Shown: piece by piece, positions 33,989 to 42,336 of the stretch
How positions within the stretch are numbered: position 1 is the first letter of the stretch
Layout of the letters: each line of letters starts with the position of its first letter
Assembly: GCF_012911865.1 (NCBI RefSeq)
Contig: NZ_JAAXYH010000003.1
Location: 186,001-250,000, forward strand
Source of the DNA: Shewanella salipaludis
Lineage (GTDB): Bacteria; Pseudomonadota; Gammaproteobacteria; Enterobacterales; Shewanellaceae
Direction of reading: 5' to 3'
DNA length: 64,000 nt
Position numbers and translations under genes: made by a program
Notes under the pieces: generated by a model
What the model was told of the DNA's origin: nothing
The model's database searches: none
What the model saw: the letters and a program-made list of their open reading frames with translations, nothing else

Positions 33989-35092
33989 ATGAAACTGATA
34001 GTGCAAATTCCCTGCTACAACGAAGCCGCCAACCTCACCTCAGTCATCGAGGCGATCCCCAGGCGCATTCCCGGCATCGACAGCATAGAAACCCTGGTCA
34101 TAGATGATGGCTCCACCGATGGCACGGCCGAGGTCGCCAGAAAGGCCGGGGTGCAGCACATCATAGTCAATACCGGCAATAAAGGGCTGGCGCGCAGCTT
34201 CCATACCGGCATAGAGACCTGCCTGCACCTGGGAGCCGACATCATAGTCAACACGGACGGTGACAACCAATACTGCGGCGAAGACATAGCGCGCCTGGTG
34301 CAACCCGTCCTGGGCGGTCGGGCGGATATCGTCGTCGGCGACAGGGGCGGTTATCGCAATCCGCACTTTTCGTTTTTTAAACGCAGCCTGCAGGTGTTAG
34401 GCAGTTTCATCATTAGAAAAGCCCTGGCGCTGGACATAGCCGATGCCGTCAGCGGTTTCAGGGCGATTTCCCGCACCGCCGCCCAACAGCTCAACATAGT
34501 CTCGGACTTCAGCTACACCATAGAGATGCTGGTGCAGGCGAGCGCCAAGCGCCTGAGTGTGCAATCTGTCCCGATACGCACCAACGGTAAACTGCGCGCC
34601 TCGCGCTTATTTCGCAACATCCCCCAGTTCCTTTACCTCTCCTGCAGCACCCTGGTGCGCATCTATACCATGTACCGGCCGCTGCGGGTGTTTTTCAGCC
34701 TGGGGCTGCTGGCGGTCATCATAGGCGGCGTGCCTATCATACGCTTCCTCTATTTCTATTTTCAGGGCATGGGTGATGGCCATGTGCAATCCTTGATCCT
34801 CGGCGGCACCCTGTTGGTGCTGGGCTTCATCATACTGCTGATCGGCCTGGTGGCAGATCTCATCAACTTCAATCGCAAGCTGATGGAAAAAATGCTCTAT
34901 CGCATGGAGAAACTGGAGCAAATGCTGGCCGACACCCGGGCGGACGGCTATGTTTTAATTAGCGGCAGCAATGAGATTAACAACAAGAGCAGCAAAGACT
35001 TAGATGTCCTTAAGCAGCAGGGGCCGCCGGAGTGCCGGGTCGCAGCCACGGACACAAATACAGACACACAGACAGAAGCCAATCTCAGATGA
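33989..35092 (+). CDS. GT2 polyprenyl-phosphate glycosyltransferase (DPM1-like)
   Basis: 367 aa. A GT-A fold starts with LIVQIPCYNEAANLTSVIEA and contains VIDDGSTDGTAEVA (residues 35-48) and IVNTDGDNQYCGEDI (residues 86-100, the DxD region). Two C-terminal membrane helices (about 230-255 and 265-290) anchor it. Such enzymes charge undecaprenyl phosphate with a sugar for use by GT39-type transferases, fitting the neighbour upstream. After residue 300 there is a long hydrophilic tail that is variable and of no evident function. Confidence 0.85.
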   Translation: MKLIVQIPCYNEAANLTSVIEAIPRRIPGIDSIETLVIDDGSTDGTAEVARKAGVQHIIVNTGNKGLARSFHTGIETCLHLGADIIVNTDGDNQYCGEDIARLVQPVLGGRADIVVGDRGGYRNPHFSFFKRSLQVLGSFIIRKALALDIADAVSGFRAISRTAAQQLNIVSDFSYTIEMLVQASAKRLSVQSVPIRTNGKLRASRLFRNIPQFLYLSCSTLVRIYTMYRPLRVFFSLGLLAVIIGGVPIIRFLYFYFQGMGDGHVQSLILGGTLLVLGFIILLIGLVADLINFNRKLMEKMLYRMEKLEQMLADTRADGYVLISGSNEINNKSSKDLDVLKQQGPPECRVAATDTNTDTQTEANLR

Positions 35093-35113
35093 TGGGCGGA
35101 CTTGGGAGCAGAG

Positions 35114-36382
35114 ATGACACAGGCACGAGCCGGCGGGCATGGGGGACATGACAAGAGACGTGTCCTCTGCGTCACCTCCAACTACCCCAGATGGGAAGGC
35201 GACAGCACCACGCCCTTTGTACAGCACTTGGCCCAGGATCTCCTGGCCTTGGGCTGGGAGGTGGATGTGCTGGCCCCCCACGCGCCGAGCGCGGCGAGCC
35301 GGGAACAACTCAATGGCATCAGTGTCGACCGCTTTCACTACCTCTGGCCCGAGCGCCTGGAGACAGTCTGTTACCAGGGAGGCGCCTTGCTGAATTTGCA
35401 AAAGAACAAGTTGAATTACCTCAAGTTACCCGCGCTGGTGTTCTTTCAATGGACGGCGATAGTCAAACGCCTGCTGTCGGGTCACTATGATCTGCTGCAC
35501 TCCCACTGGATACTGCCCCAGGGATTCACAGGTGTCCTCGCCGCCAGGCCCTTTAACCTGCCCCATGTGGTAACGGTACACGGCAGCGATGCCTTCGCAC
35601 TCAAGGGCGAACTGCTGAGCAAGTTTAAGGCCTTCTCCCTGATGGGCGCCGATGCTGTGACAGTCAACAGCTCGGCGACCCGGCAACAGGTGCTTGCCAT
35701 CGCCCCCGAATTGACCGCACTCAGCCTGATCCCCATGGGGATAGCCCTCAACCAGCCCAACCCGGACAGGGTCGCCCAGTTGCGGCAGCAATTCCGCGGC
35801 GACCAGGGGCCGCTGTTGATCTATGTCGGGCGCCTGGTCGAGCAAAAGGGCATAGGCGACTTGCTCAGGGCCGTGGCGCTGCTGAGCCAAACGCTCACGG
35901 ATTGTCGCTTGCTCATTCTGGGGGAAGGCCCCTGGCGTGATGCCTTGGTGAGCCTAGCGGACCGCCTGGGCATAAGCCAAAGAGTGAGCTTCATTGGCTG
36001 GGTTGAGCCCTCGGACGTCCCCAATTACCTCGCCGCCGCCGACATCTTCGTCGGCCCTTCGAAGCAGATGCCCGACGGCAGCACAGAAGCCCAGGGGCTG
36101 AGCTTCATCGAAGCCATGCAGGCCGGCACCCCCGTCATAGCCACGGATGTCGGCGGCATAGGGGATACGGTAAAACACGAGGAAACCGGACTCCTGGTGC
36201 CCCAAGACGATCCCGGGGCCATCGCCGGCAGCGTGTTGCGCCTGCTGTCCGAACCCCAGTTGGCAGACAAGTTAATCTTCCAGGCGAAACAAGCGACCAA
36301 ACATTACACCAGAGAGGCCACGGCGGTACAATTTGCCCAGCTTTTCGACGCCATGCTCCACCACAAATCCCATAGAAGTTAA
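35114..36382 (+). CDS. GT4-family glycosyltransferase
   Basis: 422 aa. GT-B fold: CVTSNYPRWEGDSTTPFVQH near the start, LLHSHWILPQGFTGVLAARP and VVTVHGSDAFALKG in the N-domain, and LLIYVGRLVEQKGIGDLLRA and EGLSFIEAMQ-like QGLSFIEAMQAGTPVIATDV in the C-domain, with the E-x7-E-type motif of GT4. It adds a sugar from a nucleotide donor in the cytoplasm, so it should act on the glycan before export. The ATG at 35114 follows GGGAG; a TTG at 35102 would absorb that site. Confidence 0.87.
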   Translation: MTQARAGGHGGHDKRRVLCVTSNYPRWEGDSTTPFVQHLAQDLLALGWEVDVLAPHAPSAASREQLNGISVDRFHYLWPERLETVCYQGGALLNLQKNKLNYLKLPALVFFQWTAIVKRLLSGHYDLLHSHWILPQGFTGVLAARPFNLPHVVTVHGSDAFALKGELLSKFKAFSLMGADAVTVNSSATRQQVLAIAPELTALSLIPMGIALNQPNPDRVAQLRQQFRGDQGPLLIYVGRLVEQKGIGDLLRAVALLSQTLTDCRLLILGEGPWRDALVSLADRLGISQRVSFIGWVEPSDVPNYLAAADIFVGPSKQMPDGSTEAQGLSFIEAMQAGTPVIATDVGGIGDTVKHEETGLLVPQDDPGAIAGSVLRLLSEPQLADKLIFQAKQATKHYTREATAVQFAQLFDAMLHHKSHRS

Positions 36383-36469
36383 GGCTTGGCGCAAGCCTGG
36401 GCTACAGGGACAACCAGAGCACACTCGGTTTTTGCATTGAGTCTTACGGCACTCGGTTGGCTTAACAAC

Positions 36470-36495
36470 AAGGAGCGATGAAAAGGAGCAATGAA
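36470..36495 (+). repeat. 13-bp duplication of a ribosome site and start codon
   Basis: AAGGAGCGATGAA (36470-36482) and AAGGAGCAATGAA (36483-36495) match at 12 of 13 bases. Each carries a Shine-Dalgarno sequence and an ATG. The ATG of the first copy is in frame with the methyltransferase, that of the second is not; the real start is probably the ATG at 36496, placed 7 bases after the second AAGGAG. Confidence 0.85.
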
Positions 36496-37209
36496 ATGAC
36501 AGAACGACTCGATCTCCGGCAACGTCAAGGGCTGCACGGTGCCGACTATGTCGCTCGCTATCGCCGGAAATCACCGCTGCGATTATGCCGTCTGGTTGAT
36601 TTGATGACGGCCAGCAGGAGCCAAGGGCTACAAGGTGCGGATGTTGTCGATTTCGGCTGCGGTGATGCAGTGATCGTCGAGTACATCAGAGATAAGGTAA
36701 GCACTTACAAGGGGGTCGACTTCTCGGCAGAGTTTATCCAGGTGGCCAATCAAAGAAAGGCCGCGCTGAAGGCCAGCAATGTGGATTTCAGCTGTGATTC
36801 CATAACCCATTTCGGCCGACAACATAGGGATTGTTTCGACATTGGGTTTTCTTTCGATTTAAGTGAACATGTCTATGATGATGAATGGCAAGAAATTGTA
36901 AATTCAATGTATTCCTGCCTACGTCCAGGCGGGCACCTGTATCTGCATACACCCAACGCCGATTTTCTATTGGAAATAATGAAAAAACACAATTTTTTGC
37001 TGAAACAATTCCCGGAACACATAGCGGTAAGAAACGTCCAGGAAAATTGTCACTTCCTGGCTGAGGCTGGATTTGAGGATGTCAGCGCGCAGGTTATCCC
37101 ACACTATAATATTGCACGCATAGTTCACCCATTATCACTGCTGCCTTGGGTAGGCAAATACTTCCAGGCGCGCCTTTTTATTACGGCCAAGAAGCCAATG
37201 ACGGCCTGA
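36496..37209 (+). CDS. Class I SAM-dependent methyltransferase
   Basis: 237 aa. Motif I is VVDFGCGDAVIVEYI near residues 48-62, with YKGVDFSAEFIQVA (acidic ribose-binding residue) and SCLRPGGHLYLHTPNADFLL further on. It resembles small-molecule or sugar O-methyltransferases (Methyltransf_11/23 type). It may methylate the glycan made by its neighbours, for example to cap a chain. By eye its 3' half is more AT-rich than the flanking glycosyltransferases, hinting at separate origin. An alternative start is ATG 36478. Confidence 0.8.
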   Translation: MTERLDLRQRQGLHGADYVARYRRKSPLRLCRLVDLMTASRSQGLQGADVVDFGCGDAVIVEYIRDKVSTYKGVDFSAEFIQVANQRKAALKASNVDFSCDSITHFGRQHRDCFDIGFSFDLSEHVYDDEWQEIVNSMYSCLRPGGHLYLHTPNADFLLEIMKKHNFLLKQFPEHIAVRNVQENCHFLAEAGFEDVSAQVIPHYNIARIVHPLSLLPWVGKYFQARLFITAKKPMTA

Positions 37210-37222
37210 CTGAGGGGGACGA

Positions 37223-38170
37223 TTGAACACACTAGTGCGCTGCTGCGGCCTGATCCTGGTCCTGTTAACCAGTCTATTCTTTGTCAAATACGCACTGGAC
37301 AACTGGTCTCTCATCGCCGGCAGCCTGATCTATGCCGATACCTTGCCCAGCGTCTTGGCCGGGCTCTTCTGCTATCTCAATGCCTTCCTGATAAGCGCCA
37401 TTGCCTGGCACCTCTTGCTGCGTGCCGTCGGCGCCAGCCCCAGGCTGCCTGGGGTATTGACTGCGCTGCTGCTCTCCCAATTTGCCAAGTACCTGCCGGG
37501 CAATGTTGGCCAGCATATCAGCCGGGCAGTATTGGCCCACAAGATGGGTCTGACCAATGCCAGTATCGCGGTGACCATGGTACTGGAGATCCTGCTGGTC
37601 ATACTGGCAGCCGGCGGCACCGGCCTGCTCGCCCTCTGGCTGAATAACAGCCTCCTGCTCTCCAGCCTGCCTCAGGTGGCGGCGCCCGGCAAGATCGCCC
37701 TCCTTTGTCTGCTGCCGCTGGCGCTGCTGGCCGGCCTCTGGTTGGCCAAGTCTTTCGGCCTGAAGAGACTGACCGCCAGGTTCGGGATAACGAGCGTCAG
37801 CCTGCCGAGGCCCCCCTGCCTGCTGGCTTGCTATCTGCTCTACAGTGTCAACTTCCTCATCATGGGGCTGATCCTATATCTGCTGATGGCGGCATTCGGC
37901 GGTGGGCCGGCGACGGATTTCTGGTTGTTGACCGGGGTCTTCTCCCTCGCCTGGATTGCCGGCTTCATCACCCCGGGCGCACCCGCCGGCATAGGGCTGC
38001 GCGAGGCAGTGCTGGTCGCCACCCTGGATCCCCTCTATGGCTCGGCTATGGCCTTGTCACTGGCCATAGCACTGCGCCTCATCACCACCTCGGGTGACGG
38101 CCTGGGTTTTCTCATCGGCATGGCGTTGCGGCAGTGGCTTAAACGCAACCCCAGGCGGGTCATCAACTAG
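37223..38170 (+). CDS. UPF0104/LPG-synthase-like polytopic membrane protein
   Basis: 315 aa with about eight transmembrane helices. The pattern LLLSQFAKYLPGNVGQHISR, FSLAWIAGFITPGAPAGIGL and REAVLVATLDPLYGSAM is that of the UPF0104 / lysylphosphatidylglycerol synthetase TM family (AglD-like), which in other systems flips or handles lipid-linked products. No aminoacyl-transferase domain is attached. It may translocate the lipid-linked product of this cluster. The start is a TTG with GAGGGGG upstream, and it lies 13 bp after the methyltransferase gene. Confidence 0.78.
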   Translation: MNTLVRCCGLILVLLTSLFFVKYALDNWSLIAGSLIYADTLPSVLAGLFCYLNAFLISAIAWHLLLRAVGASPRLPGVLTALLLSQFAKYLPGNVGQHISRAVLAHKMGLTNASIAVTMVLEILLVILAAGGTGLLALWLNNSLLLSSLPQVAAPGKIALLCLLPLALLAGLWLAKSFGLKRLTARFGITSVSLPRPPCLLACYLLYSVNFLIMGLILYLLMAAFGGGPATDFWLLTGVFSLAWIAGFITPGAPAGIGLREAVLVATLDPLYGSAMALSLAIALRLITTSGDGLGFLIGMALRQWLKRNPRRVIN

Positions 38171-38348
38171 CAAACGGGCATGCCATGACGGCAAAAAAAT
38201 ATCACCGAAATTGGCAGTCTTTCTCAATATCTTTATGAGGTTAGCGGTGCTAGATTGCTGGTGTAAATGGCACTGAATTCGAGACGGGATCCGAGCGGTT
38301 CGCATCATGGCCATTGGTTGTGGTATTCAAATAACAAAAGGAAAAATC

Positions 38349-38606
38349 ATGAAAATTTTATCCAGCCTGCCCTTCAGCGCCAAGATCCTTATCGCCTCGG
38401 CATTGATGAGCTTTACGTCATTCGCAGCAGAAGAAGAGACCCTGCCCATGGCAACGGATGCGGATGTCGCCGAACTCACGGCAGCTTGTCAGCAGATGGC
38501 GGCCGAAGATCAGGTGGAAGACGCAGACCTGCCCCAATACCTGCTCGATTGTGTCAACGATCAGCTCACGGAAATGGGCTACCAAACACTCCCGGAACTC
38601 AAATGA
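38349..38606 (+). CDS. Small exported protein with two cysteines
   Basis: 85 aa. A signal peptide (MKILSSLPFSAKILIASALM, cleaved near SFA|AEEE) precedes a small acidic domain of about 59 residues with AACQQMAAEDQ and QYLLDCVNDQLTE; the two cysteines could form a disulfide. No family recognised. It is likely a single-gene transcript: AAAAGG precedes the ATG at 38349 and a strong terminator lies 130 bp after the stop. A 12-bp repeat begins at its stop codon. Confidence 0.6.
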   Translation: MKILSSLPFSAKILIASALMSFTSFAAEEETLPMATDADVAELTAACQQMAAEDQVEDADLPQYLLDCVNDQLTEMGYQTLPELK

Positions 38607-38641
38607 GCACTCAAGTAAGCACTCGAGTGAGCACCGCGGCA
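38606..38641. repeat. 12-bp degenerate tandem repeat after a stop codon
   Basis: AGCACTCAAGTA, AGCACTCGAGTG and AGCACCGCGGCA follow one another from 38606; the first begins on the last base of the stop codon. Confidence 0.6.
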
Positions 38642-38735
38642 CCCGAGTGAATGAGGGGACCTGTCGGCTCAGGCCCTTCTGTTCAGACTATCTTGTCAAA
38701 ATAGCCTGGTGCAGATAAGCGACCCGCCACACAAG

Positions 38736-38765
38736 AGAGGGGCATCGAATCGATGCCCCTCTTTC
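38736..38765 (+). terminator. Rho-independent terminator
   Basis: A 12-bp perfect stem (AGAGGGGCATCG/CGATGCCCCTCT) with a 3-base loop and TTT tail, between the small exported protein and the convergent malonyltransferase-like gene. Confidence 0.9.
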
Positions 38766-38811
38766 ATTCAGGCAAGAGCCCAATCCATGGCCGGTAATGG
38801 CGGCAGCTTGG

Positions 38812-39918
38812 CTAAACCACAAGTTGCCGCTGTTCCTCGTTGCCCATGGCCAGCATCACGGGATCTTGCTGCTGCCGCGCCGTGAAATCCCCCTTGGCAT
38901 GCCAGTCGAACCAACGTATGCCAATCAGACTCTGGGCCACAGGGCCGCCCAAGGTATTGCCAGGCCCGAGTATGATGACCTTGTCCGGGGCAAACTCTTT
39001 CACCGCCACCTGCAACGCCAGGGTGAAATCATAGGGCTCCACCACCTGATGCCCCAAGGTGTAGTCCCGCAACTTGTCGACATCCGCCCCATAGCTGGTC
39101 CAGATGCTACCGCTGCCGTCTATCAGTGGCAGCTGTGGCCGCTTGAATAGTTCGGGCCCCAGGAGGGCCAAACCTCTGGCCGAGACCCCCTGCAACAGCG
39201 GCGAGTGAAAGGCGCCATGGTTGTAGAGCCGCAGCGGATAGCGTTCATCCAGTGGCGGCAACCGCGCCTCGGCCAGCTTGAGTCCGGCCTCGTTACCCGC
39301 CAGCACCCGATAGCCGCCCAGGTAGATGGAAGTGAAGATCTCGGCGCCATCCTCGGCATTGATGTCCCTGATGCAAGCATCTATGAGTGCCGTCTTGGCC
39401 GGATCTTTCACCCAGTCGGCATCCATTTCCGGGTAGATGAGCTGGCCGCCGATCAAACCGTCCTGCATCATGGAGCCCATGGTGTTGATCAGGGTAATCG
39501 CCGCCTTGGGGTCGAGCGCACCGGCACAGGCCAGGGCGATATACCAGCCCATGGAGTTGCCCGTGACTGCGACTATCTCGTACTTGTCCCTGTCTATGTC
39601 CATGAAGTCGGCCATGGCGCAGGCATAGATGAGTGCCGAGGCATTTTCGCCTGGGGTATGCAGCTTGAAGGCATACTTGGCTGCGGCGTCCAGTTTCGCC
39701 ACCCCGGGTTGTTTCTGGCTCGCCCTGTAGTCATCTATGGCGGCGATGAACTCTGTCTTGCCGCCATGAAAACGCTGCAAATAACCCAGTTCGTCTTTGT
39801 TGTAACAGCCCCGCCCCGGGGCGACCACCAGCACACGCTGGCGGGCCTTGGGCTGGCTCGTCTCAGAGCCGTCCAGGGCTTGGGCATCAAGAGTCTTGTG
39901 ATTGAGAGTTCCGTTCAT
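38812..39918 (-). CDS. Malonyl-CoA:ACP transacylase-like protein
   Basis: 368 aa. The acyltransferase core has TGNSMGW with nucleophile S122 and YNHGAFHSP with catalytic H238. The usual GHSxG reads GNSMG, so the residue before the serine differs from FabD. Length and order fit a stand-alone FabD-like protein with a 60-residue extension. It starts 2 bp after the stop of the fused E1 gene, with AGGGAGG upstream, and is surely co-translated with it. It may hand an acyl group between CoA and a carrier in the same pathway; the acyl group is unknown. Confidence 0.75.
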   Translation of the reverse strand: MNGTLNHKTLDAQALDGSETSQPKARQRVLVVAPGRGCYNKDELGYLQRFHGGKTEFIAAIDDYRASQKQPGVAKLDAAAKYAFKLHTPGENASALIYACAMADFMDIDRDKYEIVAVTGNSMGWYIALACAGALDPKAAITLINTMGSMMQDGLIGGQLIYPEMDADWVKDPAKTALIDACIRDINAEDGAEIFTSIYLGGYRVLAGNEAGLKLAEARLPPLDERYPLRLYNHGAFHSPLLQGVSARGLALLGPELFKRPQLPLIDGSGSIWTSYGADVDKLRDYTLGHQVVEPYDFTLALQVAVKEFAPDKVIILGPGNTLGGPVAQSLIGIRWFDWHAKGDFTARQQQDPVMLAMGNEEQRQLVV

Positions 39919-39919
39919 G

Positions 39920-42190
39920 CTACGCCTCCCTCTGACGTTGTTGCGGTACCGTGTTTGCCAGCAGGGCCTGCGCCGCCGCCACTATGCCGTCTTTGCCCGG
40001 CAGTGGCAGGGTTGCCGCCCCGGCCAGCGGAATGAAACTGTCTTCGGCGGTAACCCTGGCCAGCGGCGGGCACTCGGCCCCCAGCGCCTCATGCAGGCAG
40101 GTCACTATGGCTTCACTTATGGATGCCGTCCTGCGGCATTCGTCGACGATCAACACATGGCGACACTCTCTGGCGGCCGCTATGATGGCCTGCTGATTGA
40201 GCGGTGCCAACCAGCGCAGGTCCAGCACCCGCGCCGCCACCCCCTGTTCGGCCAGCAGCTTAGCGGCCTGGCGGCTGAGATAATAACCGTTGCCATAACT
40301 TATGATGCAGAGCTCTTCACCCGTGCCGTGCTGGCCCGGCGTACCCAGCGCCAAGGGGGCGGCCGCATGCTCGGGCACATAGTCGAAACTCCATAGGGCA
40401 TCGCCCGCCTCATGCAGATCCCGGGTCATGTAGAGGGCGATAGGCTCGAGGAAGATCACCACCCTCTGTTCCTCCCGCGCCAGCCTGACGGACTCGCGCA
40501 GCATGGCGACGGCATCGGCGCCATTGGAGGGACAGGCGATGATGAGCCCGGGAATATCCCGGAACACGGCGAAGGAATTGTCGTTGTGGAAGTGGCCACC
40601 GAAGCCCTTCTGATAGGCGAGCCCGGCGATGCGGATCACCATGGGGTTGCTGAATTGGCCGTTGGAGAAGAAAGGCAAGGTGGCGGCCTCGCCGCGGATC
40701 TGATCTTCAGCATTATGCACATAGGCCAGGAACTGGATCTCGGGGATCGGCAGTATGCCATTGTGGGCCATGCCGATCCCCAATCCGAGGATCGAGGTCT
40801 CGTCCAGCAGGGTATTGATCACCCTGTTGGGGCCGAAACGCTCCACCAGACGTGAGGTGACATTGTATACCCCGCCCTTCTTGCCCACGTCTTCCCCGCA
40901 GACCAGCACATTGTCGAACCTGGCCATCAGCTCGGTCAGCGCCAGGTTGATCAGCTTGCCCATGTGCTGCGGCTTGCTCAGGGCCAGCTTATCCGTGCTC
41001 AGCAGCCGGCTCAGCTGTTCCTCGGTCAGGCAGGCAACCTCGGGAACCTTCGCTCTGGGCGGGATCACCCCGGCAATCACCTGCTCGGCCGTGGTCAGCT
41101 TGGGACGGGTGACGGCCTGGCGGGAAATCGCCTCTATCCTGGCTTTCAGCGTCTGGTACATGTCGACTATCTGTTCCGCCGACAGCAGGCCCGCCTGAAT
41201 GAGCTGCAGGGCGCTGATCAGCAGGGGATCCTGCGCCTCGTTGTCTCTGATTTGTTGTTTCGTCAGATAGGCCACCTCGGCATCGCTGCCGGCATGGCCC
41301 ATGAGGCGCACCGTGCGTACATGCAAAAACACGGGTTTGCGGTGGGTACGGGCAAAATCGGCGGCCGCTTTACTCACCTTGTAGCAGTCGAGAATGTCCC
41401 GGCCATCACAGTAGAAGTACTTGAGTTCTGGCCTGTTGCCGAAATTGGCCCGGATCCAGCCTTTTGGGGTCGGCGTCGATATGCCTATGCCATTGTCTTC
41501 ACAGATGAACACCAGGGGCAGAGGCACATTCTGGTACGCGGCCCAGCAGGCGGCGTTGATGGCGGTCTGGGCACTGGCGTGGTTGGCGGAGGCATCGCCG
41601 AAATTGCACAGCACCAGGCTGTCGTAAGGCATGTTAGCCGCCAGGCCCAGGCGCTGCGTCAGTGGAATGCTCAGCGCGGCACCGACGGCCTTGGGCAGGT
41701 GCGAGGCTATGGTGGAGGTCTGCGGCGGGATCGCCAGCCGCTTGCTGCCAAGCACCTTATGGCGGCCACCCGAAATAGGATCCTCGCTGGAGGCGGCGAA
41801 GGACAACAACATGTCGTAGAGCTGGGTTTCACCTGCAAGCTGGCGTCCACGCTCTATCATGAAGGCGGCACTGCGGTAATGCAGGAAGGCCATGTCCGTC
41901 GGCCTGAAGGCCAGGCCATAGGCGGCGTTGCCCTCATGCCCCGAACTGCCTATGGTGTAGAAGCCCTGGTTGCGGCCGCGCATCTTGCGGGATTCGAGAT
42001 CCAGCAAGCGACTCTTGAGCTGGGATTCGAACAGGCCGATGAAGTCGCTGTCCGTCAGTCCCAGCCGCCGGTGATCCCAGCCGTTGGCCAATTCCTGGCT
42101 CGACACCTGACTGCCTGGCCGGCGGCCAAAATCCTGCCCGAGCACACGTTCGATAAATTGCCTGTCTATCAGAGTCGCACTGTCTTCCAT
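39920..42190 (-). CDS. Fused alpha/beta 2-oxoacid dehydrogenase E1 component
   Basis: 756 aa. Residues 50-360 are the E1 alpha half with the thiamine-diphosphate motif GDASANHASAQTAINAACWA and EDNGIGIST. Residues 410-740 are the E1 beta half (LVCGEDVGKKGGVYNVTSRL, LDETSILGLGIGMAHNGILP, DLRWLAPLN). A single-chain E1 decarboxylates a 2-oxoacid, often a branched-chain one. No E2 lipoyl acyltransferase or E3 gene lies in the window. I set the start at ATG 42190 near GGCGAGA; 42208 and a TTG at 42271 are alternatives. It lies between gcdH and the malonyltransferase-like gene in one transcription direction. Confidence 0.78.
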   Translation of the reverse strand: MEDSATLIDRQFIERVLGQDFGRRPGSQVSSQELANGWDHRRLGLTDSDFIGLFESQLKSRLLDLESRKMRGRNQGFYTIGSSGHEGNAAYGLAFRPTDMAFLHYRSAAFMIERGRQLAGETQLYDMLLSFAASSEDPISGGRHKVLGSKRLAIPPQTSTIASHLPKAVGAALSIPLTQRLGLAANMPYDSLVLCNFGDASANHASAQTAINAACWAAYQNVPLPLVFICEDNGIGISTPTPKGWIRANFGNRPELKYFYCDGRDILDCYKVSKAAADFARTHRKPVFLHVRTVRLMGHAGSDAEVAYLTKQQIRDNEAQDPLLISALQLIQAGLLSAEQIVDMYQTLKARIEAISRQAVTRPKLTTAEQVIAGVIPPRAKVPEVACLTEEQLSRLLSTDKLALSKPQHMGKLINLALTELMARFDNVLVCGEDVGKKGGVYNVTSRLVERFGPNRVINTLLDETSILGLGIGMAHNGILPIPEIQFLAYVHNAEDQIRGEAATLPFFSNGQFSNPMVIRIAGLAYQKGFGGHFHNDNSFAVFRDIPGLIIACPSNGADAVAMLRESVRLAREEQRVVIFLEPIALYMTRDLHEAGDALWSFDYVPEHAAAPLALGTPGQHGTGEELCIISYGNGYYLSRQAAKLLAEQGVAARVLDLRWLAPLNQQAIIAAARECRHVLIVDECRRTASISEAIVTCLHEALGAECPPLARVTAEDSFIPLAGAATLPLPGKDGIVAAAQALLANTVPQQRQREA

Positions 42191-42336
42191 ATTCTCGCCA
42201 TCCGTCATAGGGCCATAGCTTGTCAAGAGAGCTTGCCAAGCTATGGCAGCATAGCTGCGCCCCTCATCCATCCGGGCTCGGGGCGTTTCACTCGAGGGAC
42301 CGGACTCTCAGCCCGGCGCTGACCGCTCTGTGGCTA

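Noticed and set aside
39205..40035. A 276-codon frame opposite the malonyltransferase-like gene
   Set aside because: Shadow of the minus-strand gene; no domain or start signal.
40964..42322. A 452-codon open frame on the plus strand, opposite the fused E1 gene
   Set aside because: It is antisense to a strongly supported enzyme gene, has no ribosome site or recognisable domain, and its composition is the reverse-complement shadow of a GC-rich gene.
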